Source: a virus. From it: DNA of 21,666 nucleotides. The stretch lies in the IMG/VR virus record IMGVR_UViG_3300008117_006924, positions 1 through 21,666 of that record; one strand, given 5' to 3'. Under the pieces are notes generated by a model, which worked only from the letters and a program-made list of their open reading frames with translations, was not told the DNA's origin and did no database searches. Positions within the stretch are counted from its first letter, which is position 1; each line of letters opens with the position of its first letter. Both the position numbers and the translations under genes were made by a program. Shown here one piece after another: positions 13,821-20,208 of this stretch.

Positions 13821-13850
13821 AGTATATAGTATTTCTGCTATGCATGTCAA
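13821..13850 (-). promoter_or_regulatory. Sigma70-type promoter for OMP, abutting tmRNA terminator
   Basis: Consensus TTGACA (13850-13845), 18-bp spacer, TATACT (13826-13821). The -35 follows directly on the T-run of the tmRNA terminator. A second TTGACA lies about 30 nt downstream with a TAAAAG 17 nt on. Confidence 0.8.
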
Positions 13851-13851
13851 G

Positions 13852-13878
13852 AAAAAGCGGCTACGAATAGCCGCTTTT
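13852..13878 (-). terminator. Terminator of the tmRNA transcript
   Basis: The stem AAAAGCGGCTA/TAGCCGCTTTTT with a TTCG loop ends in T's on the minus strand, about 45 nt beyond the tag stop codon. Confidence 0.9.
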
Positions 13879-13879
13879 G

Positions 13880-14225
13880 GTGGTTTAGGTTACAAGGTAT
13901 GTCCTACCCCGGACCGCTGTTTTTTAGGCAGCTAGGGCAAATCTGCTTTCATTAGCAGCACCGCGAACGGTGTTACCAGTGAAGCTCATTGCACTGAAGT
14001 CAAATGTATCAATGTATCTGCGTTTGCATTTACGAGTTTTGCTTGATTTACAGTCATCGCCTACTGTGTTGCCGTCTCTATTATCTCACCCTGTCGAAAC
14101 CATGGCTCGCCCAACTAAGCACACTCGGCACTAAAGCCTTGCTACCAGAATACTCGGTTCGGAGTATGCTTAGGTGGACGAGGCGGGAGTCGAACCCGCG
14201 TCCAGAATGCCTTCACTTTGAAGGG
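13880..14225 (-). ncRNA. ssrA: Circularly permuted (two-piece) tmRNA
   Basis: Transfer-messenger RNA that rescues stalled ribosomes, in permuted order. Reading the minus strand, the 3' acceptor piece comes first: T-arm GCGGG-TTCGACT-CCCGC (about 14184-14200) then CTCGTCC-ACC (14182-14173). After a linker comes the 5' end GGGCGAGCCATGGTTTCGAC (14112 down), the near-universal tmRNA start. GGGCGAG pairs with CTCGTCC as a 7-bp acceptor stem with one G-U. The linker folds by CTAAGCATACTC against GAGTGTGCTTAG, as expected of an excised loop. CCA is not fully encoded (ACC then T). The tag frame ends NESRFALAA-TAA at 13924; the resume codon may be GCA 13992 (22 residues) or GCT 13959 (11 residues). 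Downstream, GGTCC/GGAC and GGTA/TACC interleave as an H-type pseudoknot (13896-13915). Confidence in tmRNA is high, in exact ends moderate. Confidence 0.93.
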
Positions 14226-14239
14226 ATTACAACAATTCC

Positions 14240-14308
14240 TTACATGAAAACTTCAATCAATACAAATACAACAATAAGAATTGCTACAATGAATTGATAG
14301 GCTTTCAT
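14240..14308 (-). CDS. Possible 22-residue membrane mini-protein
   Basis: ATG 14308 to TAA 14240 encodes MKAYQF followed by an uninterrupted hydrophobic stretch (IVAILIVVFVLIEVFM), a single predicted membrane span. It lies between the cold-shock gene and the tmRNA. There is no clear ribosome site and the frame is tiny, so it could be chance in AT-rich sequence. The clean span and basic N-terminus make it worth listing. Confidence 0.35.
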   Translation of the reverse strand: MKAYQFIVAILIVVFVLIEVFM

Positions 14309-14315
14309 ATTTATG
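14308..14315 (-). promoter_or_regulatory. Late-promoter-like CATAAATA after the cold-shock gene
   Basis: One mismatch from the T4-type late octamer TATAAATA. It overlaps the stop codon of the cold-shock gene and lies about 85 nt upstream of the tmRNA acceptor piece, so it could drive the tmRNA late in infection. Confidence 0.45.
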
Positions 14316-14514
14316 CAGGCTGAATGTTGCTGGCCTGCTGTCCTTTCTGACCCTGAGTTACTTCAAACCTTACACTCTGTCCTTCTTGTAGGCTTTTGAA
14401 GCCACTTGAATTAATTTGTGAAAAGTGTGCAAATAAGTCTGCGCCACCATCGTCCGGCGTAATAAAGCCAAAACCTTTGGCGTCGTTAAACCATTTTACT
14501 TTTCCTGTTACCAT
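14311..14514 (-). CDS. Cold-shock domain protein (CspA type)
   Basis: A 67-residue single cold-shock domain, an RNA-binding OB fold that melts mRNA secondary structure. RNP1 is KGFGFITPD (residues 13-21) and RNP2 is LFAHFSQI (27-34). It opens [10 protein letters not shown] and closes [15 protein letters not shown], typical of bacterial CspA/E. The AAGGAAATC ribosome site lies upstream, with a TTAAATAA element about 35 nt upstream. It is the first gene of a short stretch that leads to the tmRNA. With bS21 and tmRNA it suggests control of translation. Confidence 0.96.
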   Translation of the reverse strand: MVTGKVKWFNDAKGFGFITPDDGGADLFAHFSQINSSGFKSLQEGQSVRFEVTQGQKGQQASNIQPA

Positions 14515-14557
14515 TTTACTTGATTTCCTTGTTGTTAAAAGACTCTGTCTCTGTATG

Positions 14558-14968
14558 TTATTTAATCCAACCTATGCGTTTTCCCGCAGCTATTCGCCGA
14601 TCATATTCCTCGACCGAGCTAGGGAATCTCCAGGCCCAAACTGCCACGCACAACATAAACAGTGCTGTATATATTATACCACGAACAGGAACTGAAGTCA
14701 ACCACATAATTACCAAACTGGTAGTCATCATGACCAGCATGAAGTACTTCATTTTCTGTGGGAACACACGCCTAGTATTCCAATTATGTAGGAACGGTCC
14801 AAACAACTGGTGATTATAGATCCAACGATGCATGCGTTCTGAACCTTTACTAAAACAATAGGCAGCAAACACCACAAATATACTGTATGGGATGCCCGGA
14901 GTGATAACTCCTATGTAGGCCATGCCTAGACTTAGAAATCCCAGCGCATTCCAAACAAGTTTTTTCAT
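14558..14968 (-). CDS. DUF454 (YbaN-like) inner-membrane protein
   Basis: A 136-residue membrane protein of the DUF454/YbaN family. Segments: [34 protein letters not shown] near residues 10-43 (two spans around the family's Pro-Gly-x-Pro turn), [20 protein letters not shown] (45-64), the conserved amphipathic loop, and two further spans at about 75-93 and 97-114. The family is widespread in Proteobacteria with no known function. It appears occasionally in large phages. The start codon overlaps the M15 peptidase stop by 1 nt (TAATG). Confidence 0.88.
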   Translation of the reverse strand: MKKLVWNALGFLSLGMAYIGVITPGIPYSIFVVFAAYCFSKGSERMHRWIYNHQLFGPFLHNWNTRRVFPQKMKYFMLVMMTTSLVIMWLTSVPVRGIIYTALFMLCVAVWAWRFPSSVEEYDRRIAAGKRIGWIK

Positions 14969-15933
14969 TATGCAGCCACTACTCTGTTAGGTACTGCAGC
15001 CACGATGATGTCTTGATGAAGATTAGGAGTAAACTTGCCTCCAGCAGCACCATTTAGCGTGGCTAGTTTATTAATGGGTTTCGAAACCCTCACAGATTGA
15101 CCACCATAAGGTAAGTTTGGAATAGCATAACTGATATGTATCCACACAGTTTTGCTTGGTAGATATTCTAACAGCAGTTGATCATACGGAATGTTTTTTT
15201 CTATCCATGTGGCAATTTCGAAATAGCTATGTGCTCCTACACCGCGGAACTGCAGATCTGCTGCCTGTCCCGTACCGTGTTGTGCCTGACCCTTTCCTTC
15301 TCTATAGGTGTTGGTAATCAACATATTAGGATATTTGGCCTTTATGGGTTCTAGAATATTGAGAGCCAGGGCGGCCAAATTATTCACGATGTTTTGAGGC
15401 GGTAGTCCCTTGACATTGTCAGCTAACTGAGCTATAGTTCTAGGAAAGGTAACATTTTTTATCGCTTGTCCTAGGGTGAATCCCGACGGTGTTAATTTAG
15501 TAGCAAATGTAATGTCACCCGAAACAGCTGCGCTAGGCTTATCTGCTGGTCTATTTTTACTGGGCGCCACTCCAGGTCCTTTTGCAGTGGGCGTTGTGGT
15601 TAAAGTTTTATGTTCTGCAGCAGTGATACGCCCTTCGGCGAGGAATCTATCAGCTTCTCTTTTACCTGCGGTGTTGTCTTCATCACCTTCCACGTTTTTT
15701 ACAGCAGCTACCCCAGTGACCTTTGGCACAGCCGCAGAGGCGAATGTTCCTGGTGTTGTGGCTGCATTGTACAGCGCAATTTCCACACCATTGGCAAACA
15801 CATTGTAGGGATTATATAAAGGTTCCTGCCGAGGCATCGTACCTGCTGGGTGAGAGTGATTATCAAGAGTATCACTTCCTGTACCGCCGCTAGGTCCGAC
15901 GCTGGTCGATTGTGGTGTTGGTGAAGTTGCCAT
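14968..15933 (-). CDS. Virion-type protein with M15 peptidase domain
   Basis: A 321-residue protein. The first 150 residues are low-complexity (Ala/Thr/Pro/Gly-rich, with GGTGSDTLDNHSHPAG) as in phage structural or tail proteins. The C-terminal part has the zinc peptidase M15 signature: TNTYREG (208-214), QHGTGQAADLQ (218-228) with His219 and Asp226 as ligands, and VWIHISY (263-269) with His266, matching D-Ala-D-Ala or L-Ala-D-Glu peptidases. It is probably a baseplate or tail-spike-associated protein that cuts cell-wall peptides during entry, distinct from the SleB endolysin used at lysis. There is no clear ribosome site at the ATG. Confidence 0.8.
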   Translation of the reverse strand: MATSPTPQSTSVGPSGGTGSDTLDNHSHPAGTMPRQEPLYNPYNVFANGVEIALYNAATTPGTFASAAVPKVTGVAAVKNVEGDEDNTAGKREADRFLAEGRITAAEHKTLTTTPTAKGPGVAPSKNRPADKPSAAVSGDITFATKLTPSGFTLGQAIKNVTFPRTIAQLADNVKGLPPQNIVNNLAALALNILEPIKAKYPNMLITNTYREGKGQAQHGTGQAADLQFRGVGAHSYFEIATWIEKNIPYDQLLLEYLPSKTVWIHISYAIPNLPYGGQSVRVSKPINKLATLNGAAGGKFTPNLHQDIIVAAVPNRVVAA

Positions 15934-15941
15934 GCTTGTAT

Positions 15942-16295
15942 TTAAGCCAAAGCAATGCCTGTGGTACTTTGAACGAACTGTTTGGCAAAAGTTTCGTCGG
16001 TGGCTTCTGCTACAGTAACGGTGGTTTTTGCCAGCTTGACTTCCTTGTCAGGATGCACTGTAAACAGATAGGGCATAAGTCCTGGGCCACGTTCGCCTAT
16101 GGCTATGACCATAGGTCTATGTAATTTGTAGTGAGTGGCAGTTTCTTCAATCAGCTTGGCCACTAATTCCTCTCCTGAGGTCAGTTTGAAAGTTGCTACT
16201 TCTCCAACTGCAAATTCTATGCCTCTTTGTGTGAGCAGAGCCTTGGCCTGATCACAGTAGGGACAGTTATACTTGCTCCATACCACAGCTTTCAT
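15942..16295 (-). CDS. Truncated glutaredoxin fused to Sm-like domain
   Basis: A 117-residue chimera. Residues 1-32 are the start of a glutaredoxin: AVVWSKYNCPYCDQAKALL with redox pair Cys11/Cys14, then RGIEF, i.e. the first strand, helix and second strand only. The rest of the glutaredoxin, including the cis-Pro and the GSH-binding GG, is missing. From about residue 34 the sequence becomes FKLTSGEELVAKLIEETATHYKLHRPMVIA, a small beta-rich Sm-like fold found as a stand-alone protein in marine phages. The ribosome site GAAAGGAAAAC supports the start, and reading frame is intact throughout. Either an in-frame deletion fused two neighbours or the protein is a genuine CxxC-tagged Sm-like protein. 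Confidence 0.75.
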   Translation of the reverse strand: MKAVVWSKYNCPYCDQAKALLTQRGIEFAVGEVATFKLTSGEELVAKLIEETATHYKLHRPMVIAIGERGPGLMPYLFTVHPDKEVKLAKTTVTVAEATDETFAKQFVQSTTGIALA

Positions 16296-16315
16296 TTTGT
16301 TTTCCTTTCAATATT

Positions 16316-16885
16316 TTATCTTTCTAACAAATGGTTATAATCATTTACAATTTTATCCCAAGTAGTTAAGTGCACAGGAGATCTTGCACTGATAGTCCAT
16401 CGATAAGAAGACCTATTAATCATTGCATGAGGATGATCAACACGAATAAGTATTAGTTGATTTTTCTCCATAACACATCTATCTATTTCTTGTAATTGAC
16501 TTATAGGCCAAGACAAGTAACTCTCCCCATCTGAATTAATAGGCATAAATGCGCCAGATTGTTGTGGTTTATCGTACCAAATCATTTCGCCGGGTTCACC
16601 ACTAATAACCCAATTAAATCCACAGTTTACAATTTCAGCAGGATTGCCTGCAAGATCTACATGGGCAAAATCATCAATAAGACATGGTCGTCTATAAAAA
16701 AGTATGCCTATTGCTATAGGAATACCTAGAGTCTCCATGGCTTCTAACCATTCTTGACTGAAAATATTTTCTCTTTCGATAGGCCAAACTTGTCTGTCGT
16801 CTATATCATTTGGAGTGGGAAATTTCCAGTCGTTTGATATTGCCTTAGAAACATCTATATTGAGTCGATACCAGCATTTTTTCAT
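16316..16885 (-). CDS. 2OG-Fe(II) oxygenase-like protein
   Basis: A 189-residue protein with the ligand pattern of 2-oxoglutarate/Fe(II) dioxygenases in a double-stranded beta-helix: FAHVDLAG (His75-x-Asp77), a later His in VDHPHAM (151-153), and YRWTISAR (161-168) with an Arg about 10 residues on, as used to bind 2-oxoglutarate. The middle shows beta-strand-rich stretches NCGFNWVISGEPGEMIWYD. Such enzymes in phages hydroxylate bases, peptides or small molecules. The substrate is unknown. Base composition is AT-richer than the flanks. It follows the radical SAM fragments by 1 nt. Confidence 0.62.
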   Translation of the reverse strand: MKKCWYRLNIDVSKAISNDWKFPTPNDIDDRQVWPIERENIFSQEWLEAMETLGIPIAIGILFYRRPCLIDDFAHVDLAGNPAEIVNCGFNWVISGEPGEMIWYDKPQQSGAFMPINSDGESYLSWPISQLQEIDRCVMEKNQLILIRVDHPHAMINRSSYRWTISARSPVHLTTWDKIVNDYNHLLER

Positions 16886-16886
16886 G

Positions 16887-17309
16887 TTACATATTTAACT
16901 TACTATGTTTGTAATTCTCAATCATTTCGTAATTAAGATGAAGCTTTGGAGAACCTTTTTTGTAGTCGTAAGATAATAGCTCACGTATTGACTTATCAGG
17001 AGCTGTGTAGAAAAACTTTTGAATAGGATATCTGATATCGTTTTCAAGAAATTTATAATACATCAGCTCTACCCATTCTGCCATTCTTCCCCAATTCGTG
17101 TGTTTGTTTTTCCACATTACATTATTTGGGCGGAATCCAGTAAGGTGATTGTAAGTGTCATATACTTCGAGTTTTTTTAGATACTCTTTTTGCTCTTCTT
17201 CTGTAGCAGGTTCATAACCGTATTTGGCATAGTCCATGGTCATCTTTGAATTTTGGTTTAAATGGTCAAAGGCATTTTTCTTTGGGATATCAAGTACATT
17301 TGCTACCAC
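16887..17309 (-). pseudogene. C-terminal part of a split radical SAM protein
   Basis: A 140-residue open frame from GTG 17309, overlapping the end of the upstream frame within ATGTGGTAG. Segments DIPKKNAF, MTMDYAKYGYEPATEEEQ and WVELMYYKFLEN resemble the C-terminal tail of B12-domain radical SAM proteins of large phages, which follow the enzyme barrel. Read with the upstream gene it looks like the end of the same protein with roughly a third of the barrel lost and a frame change at the junction. It could still be translated by coupling as a separate subunit. I infer disruption from family architecture, not from a visible stop in a known gene. Confidence 0.5.
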
Positions 17310-18268
17310 ATTCTCTCATCTATTAACCCTTGTTGTAATATTTCCGGATTCATTCCTTTACCAATGACCTTTCCCGATTCGTGGTTAAAAGTTTCAATGC
17401 CGTACAGATGAGAGACAACCTGCATTCTTATCAGTTCATCCCATTCCTTTTGCCCACGCTTCACAAGTAGGTCAGGACGAATAAACGCCCAGAAAAAAGG
17501 TTGAAAGTCCAGCTGCTGTACGACGTCAGCAAATTTTGTAATTTTTTCAGTGCGGTCATTGAATGTTTCGTCGCTGATCATGTATCGAGTAATACCGAAT
17601 CGATCATACGCATCTTTGATTTGTCTTTCAAAACTATCGGTGTCTCTAGTCCAATCTCCCTTGACTCCGATCATTGGATGATTACAATAGTCGCAGACAA
17701 ACTTACAACCCCTGCTGAATTCTATTGAAATCCATTCATATGATTGAAGGAAATCACGATCCTCATATATAATAACAGGATCTCTCCAAGGAGCGGCATC
17801 CCATCCGCCTTGTGCAACTTTTCTACCTTTCACGGTTGTAAACTCTATGGCCTCACCGGCGTCAAACAAATACTTTAATAGTTTTATAAAGATTGTTTCT
17901 GCATACCCGGTGATTTGATAGTCAATATGTTTTGTATTGATTTCTGCAAAAGTTTGAGAACCGTAGATGATTAATAGATTTGGATGATTTTCTTTAATCC
18001 ATGCGGCGGTTTGTTCAGCTAATTCTGGCCATTGCAGGAATAACGATCCAAACCCTATGAACTTCATATCCCCATCGATTCTTGATATCAGAAGTTGTTT
18101 TATTTCTTCAAATGTCCAGAACCGGAAAAAATCTATTACTTCTATATCCCATCCATGCTTACGTATCTCTGTGGCTATTCGATGACCTCCACCTGATCTA
18201 CCTGCCTCATCTTCTCTAGCAATAAGAAACAACAGAGCCTTATACTTACTTTTTGCAATAATTTTCAT
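17303..18268 (-). CDS. Radical SAM protein, probably C-terminally truncated
   Basis: A 321-residue protein. Residues 1-135 form a Rossmann-like domain of the B12-binding type (RSGGGHRIATEIRKHGWDIEVIDFF, cited as SGGGHRIATEIRK and WDIEVIDFF), though the cobalamin DxHxxG motif is not evident. The radical SAM cluster motif CxxxCxxC is Cys188, Cys192, Cys195 in SRGCKFVCDYC, followed by YMISDETFNDR (the 'GE/SDE' strand) and HLYGIETFNHESGKVIGKGMNPE. The frame then stops, well before the barrel would be complete. It is not PqqE, because there is no SPASM cysteine cluster. Related phage proteins of unknown substrate are longer. The following frame carries what looks like the missing tail. Confidence 0.75.
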   Translation of the reverse strand: MKIIAKSKYKALLFLIAREDEAGRSGGGHRIATEIRKHGWDIEVIDFFRFWTFEEIKQLLISRIDGDMKFIGFGSLFLQWPELAEQTAAWIKENHPNLLIIYGSQTFAEINTKHIDYQITGYAETIFIKLLKYLFDAGEAIEFTTVKGRKVAQGGWDAAPWRDPVIIYEDRDFLQSYEWISIEFSRGCKFVCDYCNHPMIGVKGDWTRDTDSFERQIKDAYDRFGITRYMISDETFNDRTEKITKFADVVQQLDFQPFFWAFIRPDLLVKRGQKEWDELIRMQVVSHLYGIETFNHESGKVIGKGMNPEILQQGLIDERMW

Positions 18269-18278
18269 GGTCTGGTTT

Positions 18279-18446
18279 TTAATTTGAATATATCACAGCA
18301 CCTTTTTTATCAGTGACCCTAACCAATAACATGCCTTTGTTTTTATAGATCAAGGCTGCTGATATGGCTGCTTGTTCGTTGCCATAACTGCCAATAGTGG
18401 TCCATGACTCATATGGATTGGTTCTTTTAAATTGTGCTTTGTACAT
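18279..18446 (-). CDS. Small conserved phage protein (55 residues)
   Basis: ATG 18446 to TAA 18279, below usual length cut-offs. The protein opens MYKAQFKRTNPYESWTTIGS and ends VTDKKGAVIYSN, with an alternating strand-helix-strand pattern (beta-QAAISAALIYKNKG helix-beta). The orderly sequence and the tight fit between nrdB (5-nt gap) and the radical SAM gene support a real gene. I associate this type with small conserved proteins in T4-type phages of water samples, function unknown. Confidence 0.8.
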   Translation of the reverse strand: MYKAQFKRTNPYESWTTIGSYGNEQAAISAALIYKNKGMLLVRVTDKKGAVIYSN

Positions 18447-18451
18447 GATTA

Positions 18452-19552
18452 TTATATAGCCGGAAGAGCATCGTAGTCAAGATTTTCACCCATGACGCCT
18501 ATCACATAGTTGGTGCTTTCGGTTTCTTGCAGAGCACTCTGTTTCTTCGAAGTGTCCGTGTGCTTATTGAACCAAGGAATCGGAGTTGATCTCGGAGCAG
18601 TGGCCTGATACTTGATGCCTATGTCTTTCAGCGCACCTACAGCGGTATAGTCTACAAAATCTTTGAGGATAGCTGCATTTAGTCCAATCACTGGACCCAG
18701 TTTAAACAGATGATCTGCCCAGGCCTTTTCTTCAGCTATGACATCCAGATACAGCTGATATACTTCTGCCTCACATTCTGCTTTAGCTGCTGCGAACCTT
18801 GGATCTTCCTTGACCACTTGATTGATCAGCCATGCAGTCCACCCTTTGTGTAACAGTTCGTCTTGTAGGATCAGGCTGATAATGTTGCCATTGCCAATGA
18901 AGATGCGATTCTCTACCATGGCCAGGCTTGTGGCAAATGATACCATGAAGCGGAATGCTTCTAGTGCGTAACTGGCATTGAGTGCCATCCAAATGCCTCT
19001 GACATGATCTTTTTCAGAGATTGCCTCACCTATCTCTTTTCTGCAGTTGATTTCATGCAGTTGATCATAGTATCTGCCCACGCTGGCAGCCATGTCTACA
19101 ATTTCCTGTGTGTCATGGATAGTATTGAACACATCCTTGGGCACGTTGTAGATATTGCGAATGATATGGCTGTACGAACGGCTGTGTATGTTGGTTTCAA
19201 AGAATGTCCAATTGTAGATCAGTGCTTCCAGTTCTGGTAGGCTGATCACAGGCATAAACACCTGGCTGGGAGCACGACCTTGCAGGCTGTCTAGAGCTGT
19301 TTGGCGCAGAAGGTTTGAAGTGAATATGTGCTTGACCGCGGCACTGGCATCTTTGAAATCGTTGGCATCCTTTGTGAGATTGATTTCTTCTGGCACCCAA
19401 AAGAATCCTCGAGCTGTTTTTTCGTAGTCAGCTATCTTGTTGTATTTGACTTCTTCGAATCGCTGTATGGTTACCGGACCGGCTGGGTCAAGAAACATCT
19501 TACGATTCACATAATCAGTTTTGTTGGTTAGATTGTATTGTCTTTTGCTCAT
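18452..19552 (-). CDS. nrdB: Class I ribonucleotide reductase small subunit
   Basis: A 366-residue NrdB, the diiron radical-carrying subunit that supports dNTP synthesis. Ligand sites: the Asp of ALDSLQGR, HSRSYSHIIRNI with the His ligand and the radical Tyr (as E. coli His118/Tyr122), YALEAFRFMVSFA with Glu, and LQDELLHKGWTAW with Glu/His. Before the His the sequence is ETNIHSRSY rather than ETIHSRSY, so the Glu that is usually three residues before it is four before, a one-residue insertion at a metal-ligand turn. The C-terminus VMGENLDYDALPAI is the NrdA-binding tail. nrdA is not in the window. Start overlaps the aldolase stop by 4 nt. Confidence 0.95.
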   Translation of the reverse strand: MSKRQYNLTNKTDYVNRKMFLDPAGPVTIQRFEEVKYNKIADYEKTARGFFWVPEEINLTKDANDFKDASAAVKHIFTSNLLRQTALDSLQGRAPSQVFMPVISLPELEALIYNWTFFETNIHSRSYSHIIRNIYNVPKDVFNTIHDTQEIVDMAASVGRYYDQLHEINCRKEIGEAISEKDHVRGIWMALNASYALEAFRFMVSFATSLAMVENRIFIGNGNIISLILQDELLHKGWTAWLINQVVKEDPRFAAAKAECEAEVYQLYLDVIAEEKAWADHLFKLGPVIGLNAAILKDFVDYTAVGALKDIGIKYQATAPRSTPIPWFNKHTDTSKKQSALQETESTNYVIGVMGENLDYDALPAI

Positions 19553-20208
19553 TTGTATTTTCCCGATGCAAGTACTATCTTGCAGATGTGTTCAAGTCTT
19601 TCGATGTGTTCGTAGGCTCGCCACGGAGTCACATCAATGGCCACAACCCCGTGTCCTTTTATTCCTACTATATCAAATTTAATATTTCCGTCTCGATCTA
19701 ACCCTAGGTTACGGTGGCAGGCATCACCAAGCTCTTGGCTGATTGGCGGAACATCTCCTACATTTGGCGCCACTCGGGTGTACCGATTCAGTTCTGGAAA
19801 AGCATCACTGATAGTGCTGAGATCAATACCGGCATGCATGGCTGCGATACAGTAGGTAGGATGTACATGTACTACCACCCGCACATCATCCTTGTGCTGA
19901 CCTAGTTCTCTCTGCAGTCCAAAATGCAGAGGCATTTCACCGCTGGGTTTTAGATTCCCGCTGAGATCATCCTGTTCTATCACACTCCAATGATAATCAA
20001 ATACAGCTGATCCTACACCGCTGTTGATGGTGCGTGTTACTGAGATTTTTTTGAACATCTCAGGCTGCATATTTTGTTTACGAACACCAGTAGGAGTGAT
20101 ATAGAAATGATCACGATCGTGATGTCGTATCGAAATATTACCATCTCTACTGGTAATCCAATTACGTTTGTAAGCGTCTACTAGTATATCACAACAGGTT
20201 TCTAGCAT
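19549..20208 (-). CDS. Class II aldolase/epimerase family protein
   Basis: A 219-residue zinc enzyme of the class II aldolase/adducin family (fuculose- or rhamnulose-phosphate aldolase, ribulose-phosphate epimerase type). Motifs: SRDGNISIR (20-28), KPSGEMPLH (87-95) with catalytic Glu91, VHVHPTYCIA (113-122) with zinc ligands His114 and His116, and IKGHGVVAIDVTPWRAYEHIERLEH (listed as IKGHGVVAI and YEHIERLEH) with His186. All three zinc histidines are present. Overlaps of 20 nt with the SOD gene and 4 nt with nrdB place it in the Fe-S/SOD/RNR operon. Such genes recur in aquatic phages. A role in sugar-phosphate supply for DNA or glycan is likely but the substrate is unknown. Confidence 0.88.
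   Translation of the reverse strand: MLETCCDILVDAYKRNWITSRDGNISIRHHDRDHFYITPTGVRKQNMQPEMFKKISVTRTINSGVGSAVFDYHWSVIEQDDLSGNLKPSGEMPLHFGLQRELGQHKDDVRVVVHVHPTYCIAAMHAGIDLSTISDAFPELNRYTRVAPNVGDVPPISQELGDACHRNLGLDRDGNIKFDIVGIKGHGVVAIDVTPWRAYEHIERLEHICKIVLASGKYK

Noticed and set aside
14004-14297. Plus-strand 97-codon frame
   Set aside because: It lies antisense to the tmRNA, where lack of stops is chance; the RNA structure explains the region.
17303-18268. Radical SAM enzyme as a phage PqqE partner for PqqA
   Set aside because: It has an N-terminal B12-type domain and lacks the SPASM auxiliary-cluster cysteines of PqqE; it also appears truncated and lies 5.5 kb from pqqA.
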